This document shows, piece after piece, positions 12,118 to 23,439 of a stretch of DNA of 64,000 bases. Under the pieces are notes generated by a model. It made no database searches. It was not told the origin of the DNA and worked only from the letters and a program-made list of their open reading frames with translations. Source of the stretch: Prosopocoilus inquinatus (Eukaryota; Arthropoda; Insecta; Coleoptera; Lucanidae); assembly GCA_036172665.1 (NCBI GenBank), contig CM069872.1, positions 58,824,101 to 58,888,100 of the forward strand, in the 5' to 3' direction. Position 1 is the stretch's first letter. Every line of letters starts with the position of its first letter. Position numbers and translations under genes: made by a program.

Positions 12118-13160
12118 GCTGTCCTTTCTTGTGCTCGGGAGGGAATGTTTTAACGGGGCCATATTCGGGATCCAAATTAACGCAAATAATTATTAAATGT
12201 ATTTTATTATTTACTACTTTCAATGAACTTAGGATTTTATTCTCAATTTGACTGTTTTTTTTTCACGGGAGGGAAATGTCTTAAGCGACGGGATCAAGAT
12301 TCAGATCAATCAATTAAAGGAACGGCAATTATTCATGTTTACAATTAAAAGGGGGTTGTTTCTACAAAAACGTTCTTTCTTATTTTAGCCATTCTTTTCT
12401 GCTCGGGAGGGAATGTTCAACGACCGGTTTCGGAATTCTGATTAATGCGAAGTCTTTTATTAAGTAAACGTCATTCCAGCCGCTTTCTTTCTATTAACAG
12501 AGGATTTTATTTTCCTTTTAATCGTCTTTCTGGGGAGAGAATGTTTTAACGGCCACATTCGGAACTCGGATTAATGCAAATCTTTATTAGATGTCATTTA
12601 TTAATGAAACGTCGTTTCTTATTCTTTCCGACTAAGGAGGGATTTTATTTTTCCCTTAACTTTCTTTCCATGCTCGGGAGGGAATGTTTCAATTGCCGAA
12701 TTCTGGATTCGGATCAATGCAAGACATCAGGAATGATTTTCTGTTCAAGGAACGTTAATTTGTAGTGTGCTTCATTAACAAAGGGGGGAGGGGGGGGGGG
12801 TCAAAACAATTATAATTTCATTTTTCCTGCCCGGGAGGGAATGTTTTAACGGTTGGATTAATACGAATCGTTATCAGATGTCTCTTGTTTGTTCCTATTA
12901 CTTTCAATTAGCTTAGGAGTTTATTTTTTTCATTTAAACCGTCTTCTCCCGATCGGGAGGGAAATGTTTTAAAGGAGAATCGCGACCCGGATATTTAGAA
13001 AACATTTTCTTTTAATGGAATGTCAATTGTTTGTGCATAACAGGTGGTTCTTTCTTCAGTTTTTTTTTAAATTTTAGACATTATTCCTCTTCCTCCCGGT
13101 TCGGGAGTGAATATTTTACAGGCCGCATTCGGGATTCGATTAACACAAATCGTTATTTAA
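12118..13160. repeat. segmental duplication within array 1, copy 2
   Basis: Second copy of the multi-monomer block at 10651-11335, in the same order, including an interrupted G-run at about 12783-12800. It shows that this half of the array grew by copying blocks of several monomers rather than by single-unit turnover. The region between about 12270 and 12660 holds further divergent monomers absent from copy 1. Confidence 0.85.
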
Positions 13161-13694
13161 AAAAAAAAAAACATCGGTAACAACAAAGGATTTCATTTTC
13201 ATTTGAACCTCCCTTCTTGACTCGGGAGGGAATATTTTAACGGCCGGATTCGGAAATCGCGTTACTGCAACTCGTTATTTTATTAAAGAGACATCGGTTC
13301 TTACAGCTTTCTAATAACAAAGAGTTTTGTTTTTATTTGAACCGCCCTTTTCGATTCGGGAGGGAATGTTTTAACGGCCGTATTCGGGATTCGAATTATT
13401 GCAACTCGTTATTTTAGGAAAGAAACGCCGGCTTTTACAGCTTTCTATTAAAAGAGGATTTTATTTTCAATTTAATCATCTTTCTGTATTCGGGAGGGAA
13501 TGTTATATTTATATCTGACACAATCGGGATTAGGATCAAAGTAAAACAACTTTTATTAAAAAAACGACAATTCTTTGTGGTTTTAATTAATAGGGTGATT
13601 TTCTTTTCGTTCAGTATTTTTTTTTTTGTAGTCGGGAGGGAATGTTTTTCGTTCAGTATTTTTTTTTATAATCGGGAGGGAATGTTTTAACTGA

Positions 13695-15748
13695 TTTGAG
13701 ATTCGGTTTTGCAAAGTAAATAAGGTTTCATGCAATATACTCAAGACGCTTGGCGAAATGAAGTTACGCAATAAATCGAATACAAGGCAAATGAAAGAAT
13801 TCCAGACAGGGAACAATCTCGAGAGCAAATATGAAGAGCAATATTTTAATACGGGGGGGAAAGCGCGACGCCGACGGGCGCGCACCTATTAGAGAGCTAA
13901 ACGTCGAAGGCAAATTGCGCAAATATTGAAACTTTCAAGGCGAACGTGTCCTTTGTTTCGCGATTAGGGGTGGAGGGAGCGAGGCATTAAAAATACACCG
14001 TCTTACTTTGTATAATTTTCCGATTTCAACCGCAGATTTCGCAAGACTTTCCTTTACGCGCAATTTAAGTTATTATTTATTTCCGCGGGGCAAAGGTAAA
14101 CGCTTCACTTGTTTTTTTTTTTTTATTAAAACGCCGCCCGCGCGGAGGGCTAGTTTTGTTTCGAGCGCCCCGGAGTTATTGGTCCGGAAAGCGCGAGCGG
14201 CGGAGGGGGAGAGGTGGATTTTCCCTCTCGAAGAGAACGTTTCTCGTATTTATGGCCGTCTTTAAGGCTGCCGGAAAATGATATACGCGGTGTAACAGCT
14301 GGGACGTAAATACCAAAAATATACCTACGCACATGTTCGAGATGCATCGCCCATGCGATGGTGCTGGTGTAGGTACGCGGTGGTAAGTGAAAGACTTCTT
14401 CATCCCTTTTATGTAGGAGGTAATTCATACACCGCTGCAAGATCATAATTCAATCCGGGGCGCTTTAATAAAACTCCTCCTTTAAGCTCTATCCTTTCAA
14501 TTTTCCAAGCGCGCACTGTAATTAATTGGTTAATTTTCTGCTGAGCGCAAATAATAAAGGAAAGATAAACTCTCGGAATATCATCACTTCAAGATGATAT
14601 TAAGTAAGACGCGAAAGGGACCACCCTCATTACTGCATTCATATTGTAACAGAAGATATAATTATGCAAGATTGGCTTCTGACTCCTGGTTAGCCTACAT
14701 TCGCCCATCAGTCACATCGGTTACCTAATAATGGCTGCCAGTAAGGTAAAACGCCTAACACAAAACTTAGTAAAGTGGAATTTAGGTCAATCAGATTCAA
14801 ACAAACACTTAGTTTTCCGATCATACATCAGTTCGACAATGCATTTGTCACAGTGCGCGAACTCTTGTCATCTAATGAAGTGCCTCTTCACTTTGTCATG
14901 TAAGTTATATTTTGCAACTTGCATTTTTTTTTCTGCAACCCCTAAAGTACACGTACACTTTTGGGGTACAAACTCGTTTACCAATAAGTTAAAACGTTAC
15001 AATATTCTTCAATTACGTTGACTACGTGCTAAAGCTGTCCTTTTCCATTCAGTATTCTCTCTTTTATGATTTTTTTTTGTTTGTGTGCTTGTTTTCCGGA
15101 TTTAATTTTCTGCAGAATTTGGATCGCATCTGCCCTGCAAAATCCGAAATGATCTATTTAGTCTCGTCGTATAAAGAAGCATTAAAGCAGAACCGGAGCC
15201 ACCTGAGTCACCGTCGTGCAGTCGCTCCGGTATTGTCGCGGGGCGAAAATGCAGCAAGCAGCCATTTTCCTCCTCAAATCCGCGACAAGATAAAATTTAT
15301 TAAAACGCCGAAAGCGTCGAAGCGCGCCGGAAACAAGGACGCCGACGCCGACGCCGCCGCCGTCGCCGTCGCCCGCGCCGCTCGCGAAATACGAGCGCAA
15401 CGGAAAAAGTAATATCGCCGTCCTCTTACGTGCTGCGCGAAATTACGGCGTGCATATGCACCGGACTCTTTAAATCTTTCTTTATTAAGATCGTTTATCT
15501 AGGATGTGCTCGGTAAGTCGGGATTTTGCCTCACTTACGGCTTGGTTTACGTGGGCGACTTGCCAGGGTATTTTCCCTGCTTATTATGCTTTACGACATC
15601 TAATATCAAAACACTAAGGGAGAGGGAGGGGGTTCAATGCTGGAACATAAGCTTTTTTTTTAATTGGAAAGCTCGTAGGTATTATGTGTATCATGTCATA
15701 GAAATGTCACTTAGGCCACACGGCGACCTAAGTGATCATGTCATCACA
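13695..15748. other. spacer between the two satellite arrays, no gene recognised
   Basis: Non-repetitive DNA separating arrays 1 and 2. Open frames at 14731-15021 (96 codons) and 15026-15412 (128 codons) are the longest here; the second ends in alanine/aspartate-rich low complexity from a GCC/GAC tract. Neither translation is recognisable and I do not call them genes. A 9-bp-arm inverted repeat (15707-15715 with 15727-15735) lies just before the array 2 flank. Confidence 0.5.
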
Positions 15749-15837
15749 AATTAAGAAATATGCATGCTCTAGAACACCCTCAGCGTACTCGAGAACAGGG
15801 TCTTGACACACTTTAAGAGTTCAACTTTGTGTTTCGA
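15749..15837 (+). repeat. flank repeat F, left copy next to array 2
   Basis: About 90 bp that recurs three times on the other side of array 2 in the same orientation. The shared words are ATCACAAATTAA, GCATGCTCTAGAACACC and ACACTTTAAGAGT. The satellite starts immediately after, at about 15838, inside a monomer rather than at the box. The array is thus bracketed by direct copies of F, which fits either array expansion inside a larger composite element or insertion next to an existing F tandem. Confidence 0.8.
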
Positions 15838-18800
15838 GACCAAATTATTCCAAATTATTATTAGACATCTTTTATTACAGAACCGTCGCCTCTTAAGTGT
15901 TTTCAATTGATAGATAATTAAGTTTTTCATTTTAACAGTCTTCTATTCGGGAGTGAATGTTTTAACGGAAGGAATCGGGATTCGGATCAATCCAAACCAT
16001 CAGGAAATGCCTCTTATTAAAGCAAGGTCAATTTTTAGTGCGGGGGATTGTTTTCCAAAATTTCATTCGGCTGTCCTTTTTCCTCCTCGGGAGAGAATGT
16101 TTTAACGGAGCCACATTCGGGATCAAATTATTGTAAATCATTATTCGATACCTTTTATTACGGAAACGTCGATTCTTAGTGCTTTCAATAGACAAATAAT
16201 TAGGTTTTTCATTTTAATAGTCTTCCCCTACTCGGGAGTGAATGTTTTAACGGAAGGAATCGGGATTCGGATCAAACCAAATCATCGGGAAATGCCTCTT
16301 ATAAAAGTAAGGTCAATTTTTAGTGCGGAGGATTGTTTTCCAAAATTTCATTCGGCTGTCCTTTTTCCTGCTCGGGAGGGAATGTTTTAACGGAGCCACA
16401 TTCGGGATCAAATTATTGTAAATCATTATTCGATACCTTTTATTACGGAAACGTCGATTCTTAGTGCTTTCAATAGACAAATAATTAGGTTTTTCATTTT
16501 AACAGTCTTCTTCTATTCGGGAGTGAATGTTTTAACGGAAGGAATCGGGATTCGGGTCAATCCAAACCATCAGGAAATGCCTCTTATTAAAGCAAGGTCA
16601 ATTTTTAGTGCGGGGGATTGTTTTTCAAAATTTCATTCAGTTGTCCTTTTCCTGCTCGGGAGGGAATGTTTTAACGGAGCCACATTCGGAATCAAATTAT
16701 TGTAAATCATTATTCGATACCTTTTATTACGGAAACGTCGATTCTTAGTGCTTTCAATAGACAAATAATTAGGTTTTTCATTTTAATACTCTTCCCCTAC
16801 TCGGGAGTGAATGTTTTAACGGAAGGAATCGGGATTCGGATCAATCCAAATCATCGGGAAATGCCTCTTATTAAAGCAAGGTCAAATTTTAGTGCGGGGG
16901 TTTGTTTTTCAAAATTTCATTAGGCTGTCCTTTTTCCTGCTCGGGAGGGAATGTTTTAACGGAGCCACATTCGGGATCAAATTATTGTAAATCATTATTC
17001 GATACCTTTTATTACGGAAACTTCGATTCTTAGTGCTTTCAATAGACAAATAATTAGGTTTTTCATTTTAATAGTCTTCCCCTACTCGGGAGTGAATGTT
17101 TTAACGGAAGGAATCGGGATTCGGATCAATCCAAATCATCGGGAAATGCCTCTTATTAAAGCAAGGTCAAATTTTAGTGCGGGGGTTTGTTTTTCAAAAT
17201 TTCATTAGGCTGTCCTTTTTCCTCCTCGGGAGAGAATGTTTTAACGGAGCCACATTCGGGATCAAATTATTGTAAATCATTATTCGATACCTTTTATTAC
17301 GGAAACGTCGATTCTTAGTGCTTTCAATAGACAAATAATTAGGTTTTTCATTTTAACAGTCTTCTTCTATTCGGGAGTGAATGTTTTAACGGAAGGAATC
17401 GGGATTCGGGTCAATCCAAACCATCAGGAAATGCCTCTTATTAAAGCAACGTCAATTTTTAGTGCGGGGGATTGTTTTTCAAAATTTCATTAGGCTGTCC
17501 TTTTTCCTCCTCGGGAGAGAATGTTTTAACGGAGCCACATTCGGGATCAAATTATTGTAAATCATTATTCGATACCTTTTATTACGGAAACTTCGATTCT
17601 TAGTGCTTTCAATAGACAAATAATTAGGTTTTTCATTTTAATAGTCTTCCCCTACTCGGGAGTGAATGTTTTAACGGAAGGAATCGGGATTCGGATCAAT
17701 CCAAATCATCGGGAAATGCCTCTTATTAAAGCAAGGTCAAATTTTAGTGCGGGGGTTTGTTTTTCAAAATTTCATTAGGCTGTCCTTTTTCCTCCTCGGG
17801 AGAGAATGTTTTAACGGAGCCACATTCGGGATCAAATTATTGTAAATCATTATTCGATACCTTTTATTACGGAAACGTCGATTCTTAGTGCTTTCAATAG
17901 ACAAATAATTAGGTTTTTCATTTTAACAGTCTTCTTCTATTCGGGAGTGAATGTTTTAACGGAAGGAATCGGGATTCGGGTCAATCCAAATCATCGGGAA
18001 ATGCCTCTTATTAAAGCAAGGTCAAATTTTAGTGCGGGGGTTTGTTTTTCAAAATTTCATTAGGCTGTCCTTTTTCCTCCTCGGGAGAGAATGTTTTAAC
18101 GGAGCCACATTCGGGATCAAATTATTGTAAATCATTATTCGATACCTTTTATTACGGAAACGTCGATTCTTAGTGCTTTCAATAGACAAATAATTAGGTT
18201 TTTCATTTTAATAGTCTTCCCCTACTCGGGAGTGAATGTTTTAACGGAAGGAATCGGGATTCGGGTCAATCCAAACCATCAGGAAATGCCTCTTATTAAA
18301 GCAACGTCAATTTTTAGTGCGGGGGATTGTTTTCCAAAATTTCATTCGGCTGTCCTTTTTCCTGCTCCAGAGGGAATGTTTTAACGGAGCCACATTCGGG
18401 ATCAAATTATTGTAAATCATTATTCGATACCTTTTATTACGGAAACGTCGATTCTTAGTGCTTTCAATAGACAAATAATTAGGTTTTTCAGTTTAACAGT
18501 CTTCTTCTATTCGGGAGTGAATGTTTTAACGGAGTTAATCGGGATTCGGATCAATCCAAACAATCAAGAAATGCCTCTTGTCAAAGGAAGGACAATTATT
18601 AGTGCGTTCGATTAACGGGGGATTGTTTCCCAAATTTTAATTTCAGCTGTTTCTTTTTCTATTCGGGAAGGAATGTATTAACGGCCATATTCGGAATCGA
18701 ATTAATCCAAATTATTATTAGATCTCTTTTATTACAGAAACATCGGTTCTTAGTACTTTGAATCAACAGAGTAGTAAGTTTTTCACTTTAACCGTCCTTC

Positions 18801-20199
18801 TCTGGTCGGGAGTGAATGTTTCAACGAAGGCAATCGGGATTCGGACCAATCCAAATCATTATTAAAGGAAGGCCAATTCTTAGTGTGATCGATTAACGAG
18901 GGATTGTTTTTCAAAATTCCATTTCAGCTGTCCTCTTTTCTGCTCGAGATGGCATGTTTTAATGGCCATGGCCATATTCGGGATCAAATTATTGCGAATG
19001 ATTGTTAATTACAGAAACATCAGTTTTTAGTGCTTTGAATTAACTGTGAATGAGGTTTCCAATTTTAACCGTCTTTCTCCGTACGGGAGTGAATCTTTTA
19101 ACTGGGGGTATCGAGATTCAGATCAATTCACATCAACAGAAAATGTCTCTTATTAAAGGAATTTGAATTTTAACGGGGAACGTTGTTTTTCAAAATTTCA
19201 TTGTAGCTGCCTTTTCTTCTGCTCGGGAGGGAATGTTTTGACGGGGTCACATTCGGGATTCAAATTAATGCAAATCGTTATTAAATATATTTTGGTATTT
19301 ACTGCTTTCAATTAACTTGGGATTTTATTCTCAATTTGAGCGTCTTTTTCTGCTCGGGAGGGAAATGTCTTAAGCGACGAAATCGAATCGAAATTCGGAT
19401 CAAATCAAATCTCTTTTATTAAAGAAAACGGCAATTATTCACGTTTTCAATTAAATTCAATTTATTCAATTCATTTCAATTCCTCTCATTTTAGCCTTTT
19501 CTCTCTACTCGGGAGGGAATGTTTAATGGGCGGTTTCGAAATTCTGATTCTTTTATTATTAAGTAAACGTCGATTCCAGCCGCTTTCCATTAACAGTGGA
19601 TTTTATTTTCATCTTGGCCATTTGTCCCAGCTCGGGAGGGAATGTTTTTAAGCCCGCGCATTCGGGATTTGGGATTAATGCAAATCTTTATTAGATGCCA
19701 CTTATTAATCTTATTCTTTTCAATTAAGTGGGGATTTTGTTTTTATTTTAGCCGTCTTTCTCTGCTCGGGAGAGAATGTTTCAATTGCCGGATTCTGGAT
19801 TCAAATCAATGCAAGCCATCGGGAAAGACCTTTTATTGAAAGAACATTAATCTTTAGCGGGGTTCTATTCAAGAGACTATTAATTTGATTTTAGCCGTCG
19901 TTTTTTTTTCTGCTAGGGAGGGAATGTTTTAACGGTCGGATTCGGGAGTTAGATTAAAGCGTTATTTTATTAAAGGAACGTCGGTTTTTACTGCTTTCTA
20001 ATAAAGGAGGATTTTATTTTCATTGCCGGAACGCCCTTCCCGACTCGGGAGGGAATGTTTTAACGGGCGTATTCAGGATTCGCATTACCGCAACTCGTTA
20101 TTTTATTAAAGAAACATCGGCTCGTACTGTTTTCTAATAATATTTTCTTGAATGAATAATATTTTCAGTTGAATCACCCTTTTCGATTCGGGAGGGAAA
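15838..20199. repeat. satellite array 2 (same family, 285-bp dimers)
   Basis: Roughly thirty monomers of the array 1 family. From 15949 to about 18520 the box spacing alternates 140/145 (15949, 16089, 16234, 16374, 16519, 16658, 16803), giving a 285-bp dimer repeated about nine times. The subunits differ at the box, GGGAGTGAATG followed by TTTTAACGGAAGG in one and GGGAG(A/G)GAATG followed by TTTTAACGGAGCC in the other. From 18.5 to 20.2 kb the monomers diverge. The last box, at 20190, is cut off after GGGAGGGAA and joins repeat F. The dimer sequence is distinct from that of array 1, so each array has been homogenised separately. Confidence 0.95.
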
Positions 20200-20600
20200 A
20201 CAAATTAATTATTAAATGTGCATGCTCTAGAACACCCTCGGTGTAATCTAGGGCAAGGTGTTGAACACACTTTAAGAGTCCTACTTTGTATATATAAGTA
20301 AATCTTAGACCCTTCGTAAGGGTCAAGCTCTAGAACAACCTCAGTGTACTCTAGGGTAGGATGTTAAACACACTTTAAGAGTCCTACTTTTTTTATAAGT
20401 AAATCTTAGACTCCTCGTGAGGGTAGTCGCTATCGATCAATTTCTGTCATGGTCGTATACGTGATCGTCTCATCGCGAATTAATTATTAAATCTGCATGC
20501 TCTAGAACACTCTGTGTGTTGAACACGCTATAAGATTGCTGATTTGTGTTTATAAGTAAAGCTTAGATTTTCCGGTAAAGGTTGTCGCTCTCCATCAAAC
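20200..20600 (+). repeat. flank repeat F, three tandem copies right of array 2
   Basis: Copies of the GCTCTAGAACA word start at 20224, 20327 and 20499, each followed by an ACACTTTAAGAGT-like or shorter version and by TATAAGTAAATCTTAGA. Copy spacing is uneven (103 and 172 bp) because of deletions. The sequence before the third copy (GATCGTCTCATCGCGAATTAA) matches that before the left copy at about 15735. These are decayed direct repeats; no coding content. Confidence 0.8.
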
Positions 20601-22407
20601 CCGGTGATTAAATTAATTAATAATTGAGGGTGCCCGTCGTCGTTAGTTATTCGGAAAGGTTTGTGCGGAGACGTGCACTTCATTTCACATAAATAAATTA
20701 GAAAAGTGCATGGACACGGCACCTCGCATGACGCGCCCGTTTTAGGGCGAGAACACGGCCGCACAGAATTGCCGAAACTTTCGGTTCTTGGAAATTATCG
20801 ACGTACAGTTCCGAGCCCCCGGAAACTTCCCGCTCACGAACGCTTATTTTCGAATCGTCCTGACAACCAGACGTCATTAAAAATTTCCAATCACATAAAA
20901 CAAAATGGAAATCAAGCCCACGTCACGCAACCTTGCCCACCCATCCCCGGTCTCCCGCCCCCTCGCAAACCCCCAATTAACAAAATAAATATTTTGTTTT
21001 TTCGTTTGTAAATCGAGGATCATTGTGTGCAACGCCCTCCCCCCTAAAAAAAAAAAAAAAATTAAAATGAGCGCCTCGTTTAAATATTCATGACTTAATC
21101 TACCCGGATAATCACGTAAATTATATTCTTCCGCGAGTATTAAATTCGCAGGGCAGGCGATGAATTGCGTTCGGCAATGTGGGAAAAATTTAATTATTTA
21201 CCTGGCGCGTCCTTTCTTCGGATGGAAATTAAACATGAGACGCTGCAGCATACTGCGCGCGGAATTATGAAATTTCTCCTAATTTGACGCCGCCAACCAC
21301 AATACAACAGCAGAAGTAGACGTAATATTACGACGTGGAGTCTGCTCGATTTCCTGAATGTTTCATTCGCCCAAGAAGGGAATATTAACAATCTTCTGAT
21401 CTTACGCCGGAATTAATTCTCTTTGGAAGCGACGGATCCGTGCGCTCTTACGCTCGTACGCCGGCGCATAATCACGATGATAATCATCAGTTTATTATTT
21501 GACTTTCCTTAATAAAAGAATGCTTTCTCGAATCGCATTTAGGGGTTACCACATTTCCGTCATCTGGGGTTATTAAATTTCCATCGCCTGTTTGTTCATT
21601 TAGGCGTCGCCTAATTTCCCTTGGACAATGTGTACGATTTAATTAAGAATTTTTCAGTCCTGATATGTGATACGCCAGTCATATATATTTTACCGTCCAT
21701 CGCAATTCTCGACGTCCACTCCATAAGCTAGAAATTTATATTTACTGCTCCTCCAGGTTATTACCATCGTATACAACGTCTGCGCATTAATTTCCTCCCC
21801 CTAGCTTCATCTGCTACAGAAGTTAATTTATTAGCCACCGGCTAATAAAATATTTATCCGGACAAACGCACGTAGCGTAACTATGACGAATGAATGGCCC
21901 GGTTGCTTGCACGTTTCGATCGGAACCCCATCTTCGTGGGGCGTCCGCCGACGAATCTCCGCCTGGTCCGCTGTACGTACCGCAGGAGCATGATGTATAG
22001 AGGCATTCGTTCCGATTCCGAATCTGAATACATATTTTCCAATCACGCTTTTTACCTTCAAACAATTCCCATCTCCCCCCTAGTTTGCACTCGCGGAATT
22101 TAATTTTCTATTTACCGATGCGCCTGCATATTCGAAATATTTTCAATTTCTGCGCGCCAAATCAGGCAGCGAGCACACGCGTTCAAAAGCGACGTGTAAT
22201 TCCATTCCGCCATCACGAACAACGCTTTCAGCCTCCCGAAAGCGCCTTTATGAACTCCACCACCGAAATAGTTTGCGCTTTTATACGAAGCGTTTCACAG
22301 TAATTCGCGTTCTGACGTGAAGGTGAAGGCAAAGATTGCAAACACAGTAATGCGAAGACGTGCTGAGCGCGATTCCTATTTGTACAAAATTGATTTCGTT
22401 TACTAAT
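20601..22407. other. non-coding DNA, no gene recognised
   Basis: Mixed-composition DNA with overlapping frames of 65-101 codons on both strands and no recognisable product. It includes a poly-A tract at about 21047-21063. The overlapping frames at 21823-22103 lie on both strands, which is typical of chance in GC-richer sequence. Confidence 0.5.
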
Positions 22408-22602
22408 TCGGTCTGAGATAAAGCTTTCATTGGGACTTGCGACGCGAGCTCACTTAAACAATACCTAACCCGATCTAAGATGAAGCTTTCATTTAGACTT
22501 GCGACGCGACCTCACTTAAACAATACATAACCCGATCTGAAATGAAGCTTTCATTTAGACTTGTGACGCGATCTCATTTAAACACTCACTTAAACAATAT
22601 GT
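22408..22602. repeat. 62-bp tandem repeat, three copies
   Basis: AAGCTTTCAT recurs at 22421, 22483 and 22545, exactly 62 bp apart. Each unit reads on through GACTTG-GACGCGA-CTCA-TTAAACAATA. The third unit carries an internal partial duplication of CACTTAAACAATA. Confidence 0.85.
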
Positions 22603-23439
22603 GATGACCCCTTTGTTAAACATCACGTATCGAATGTAGTTTGATCTGTAGTAATTCCAGAATAAAATAAGGATTCAATGAGCCGAGCGTTGCACCTTTG
22701 CGCCCGAGAAATTGAAACTGGCGTTTCGACAAAAGGATGGAAATTTTTCGTTTGCGATTAAAACTGCGCTTTACAGTTCGAAAAACAAACCAAATCTGAA
22801 TTGCAGAGCCTTCTGCGGAAGAAAAGAGTGTTGAAAAGACGTCGTCTCGTTACGCGACACTAACCGTAGTTCCTACAAACAATTGACACTCGAACAGGAA
22901 GTCAGTTCCTTCTTGAATTTGAAGCTCAATTTAAGCGCTCATTGCCGGGTCAGTCTTCTGTTTTGAAATGAGGCCTTAATTTTTATTGAATTTACTTCGA
23001 TAAACGTCCGCAAGTTTGATGCTCGCGAAGAGAAGTAAATTGCTTTTCACGGTGTGGTGTGTTTTTATTTAAAACGAGCCGAAAAATAGATTACGTTTTT
23101 CTTTCTTCATTGCATTTATAAAATCATTGGGTTTCCGTATAAATAGGATGAGAGAAGAATTTGGATCAACTAAGAAGAAAGTTAATCGAGGAGAGAGACA
23201 GGGAGCAGAGCTTCGTCGACAATTTTTAGGGTGCAAAGGCGGCGGCTCTATTCTGGCCTTCGTGGGAAAACTTCCGGGAGCGCATTTTTGGCTCTAATTC
23301 TCAAACCGGGCACCAAACAAGAAAATCGGGTGTTAGGAGTGGCTCGTTGGTTTAAAAGTGTAGATTGGGTTAACAATAACAATAGGCGTTGGCGTTGGTG
23401 TCATTAGAGTACAGAAGGTTTTAGAATGAATGTAAAGGC

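Larger units (their letters stand above)
7996..13694. repeat. satellite array 1 (about 143-bp monomers, 294-bp dimers)
   Basis: Roughly forty head-to-tail monomers spaced 134-152 bp. Almost every monomer carries the box GGGAGGGAATGTTTTAAC-GG, usually preceded by CTGCTC, then a second conserved stretch of the form ATTCGGGATTCGGATTAATGCAAATC-like and a third near TTATTAAAG-AACGTC. From 8162 to about 9480 the spacing alternates strictly 143/151 (box positions 8162, 8305, 8456, 8599, 8750, 8893, 9044), a 294-bp higher-order dimer with nearly identical copies. Divergent monomers fill 9.5-13.7 kb, with homogenised dimer segments reappearing at 9921-10215 and 11555-11900. The 73-codon frames repeated every 294 bp are by-products of the repeat. 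No protein or RNA gene seen. Confidence 0.95.

Noticed and set aside
15026..15412. 128-codon frame between the satellite arrays
   Set aside because: Its C-terminal third is a GCC/GAC tract giving Ala/Asp runs and the rest matches nothing I recognise; overlapped by a minus-strand frame with Gly/Val runs from the same tract.
7996..20199. CRISPR-like pattern of a short conserved box with regular spacing
   Set aside because: Spacing is 134-152 bp, the DNA between boxes is itself conserved from unit to unit, and the sequence is plainly eukaryotic; this is satellite DNA.
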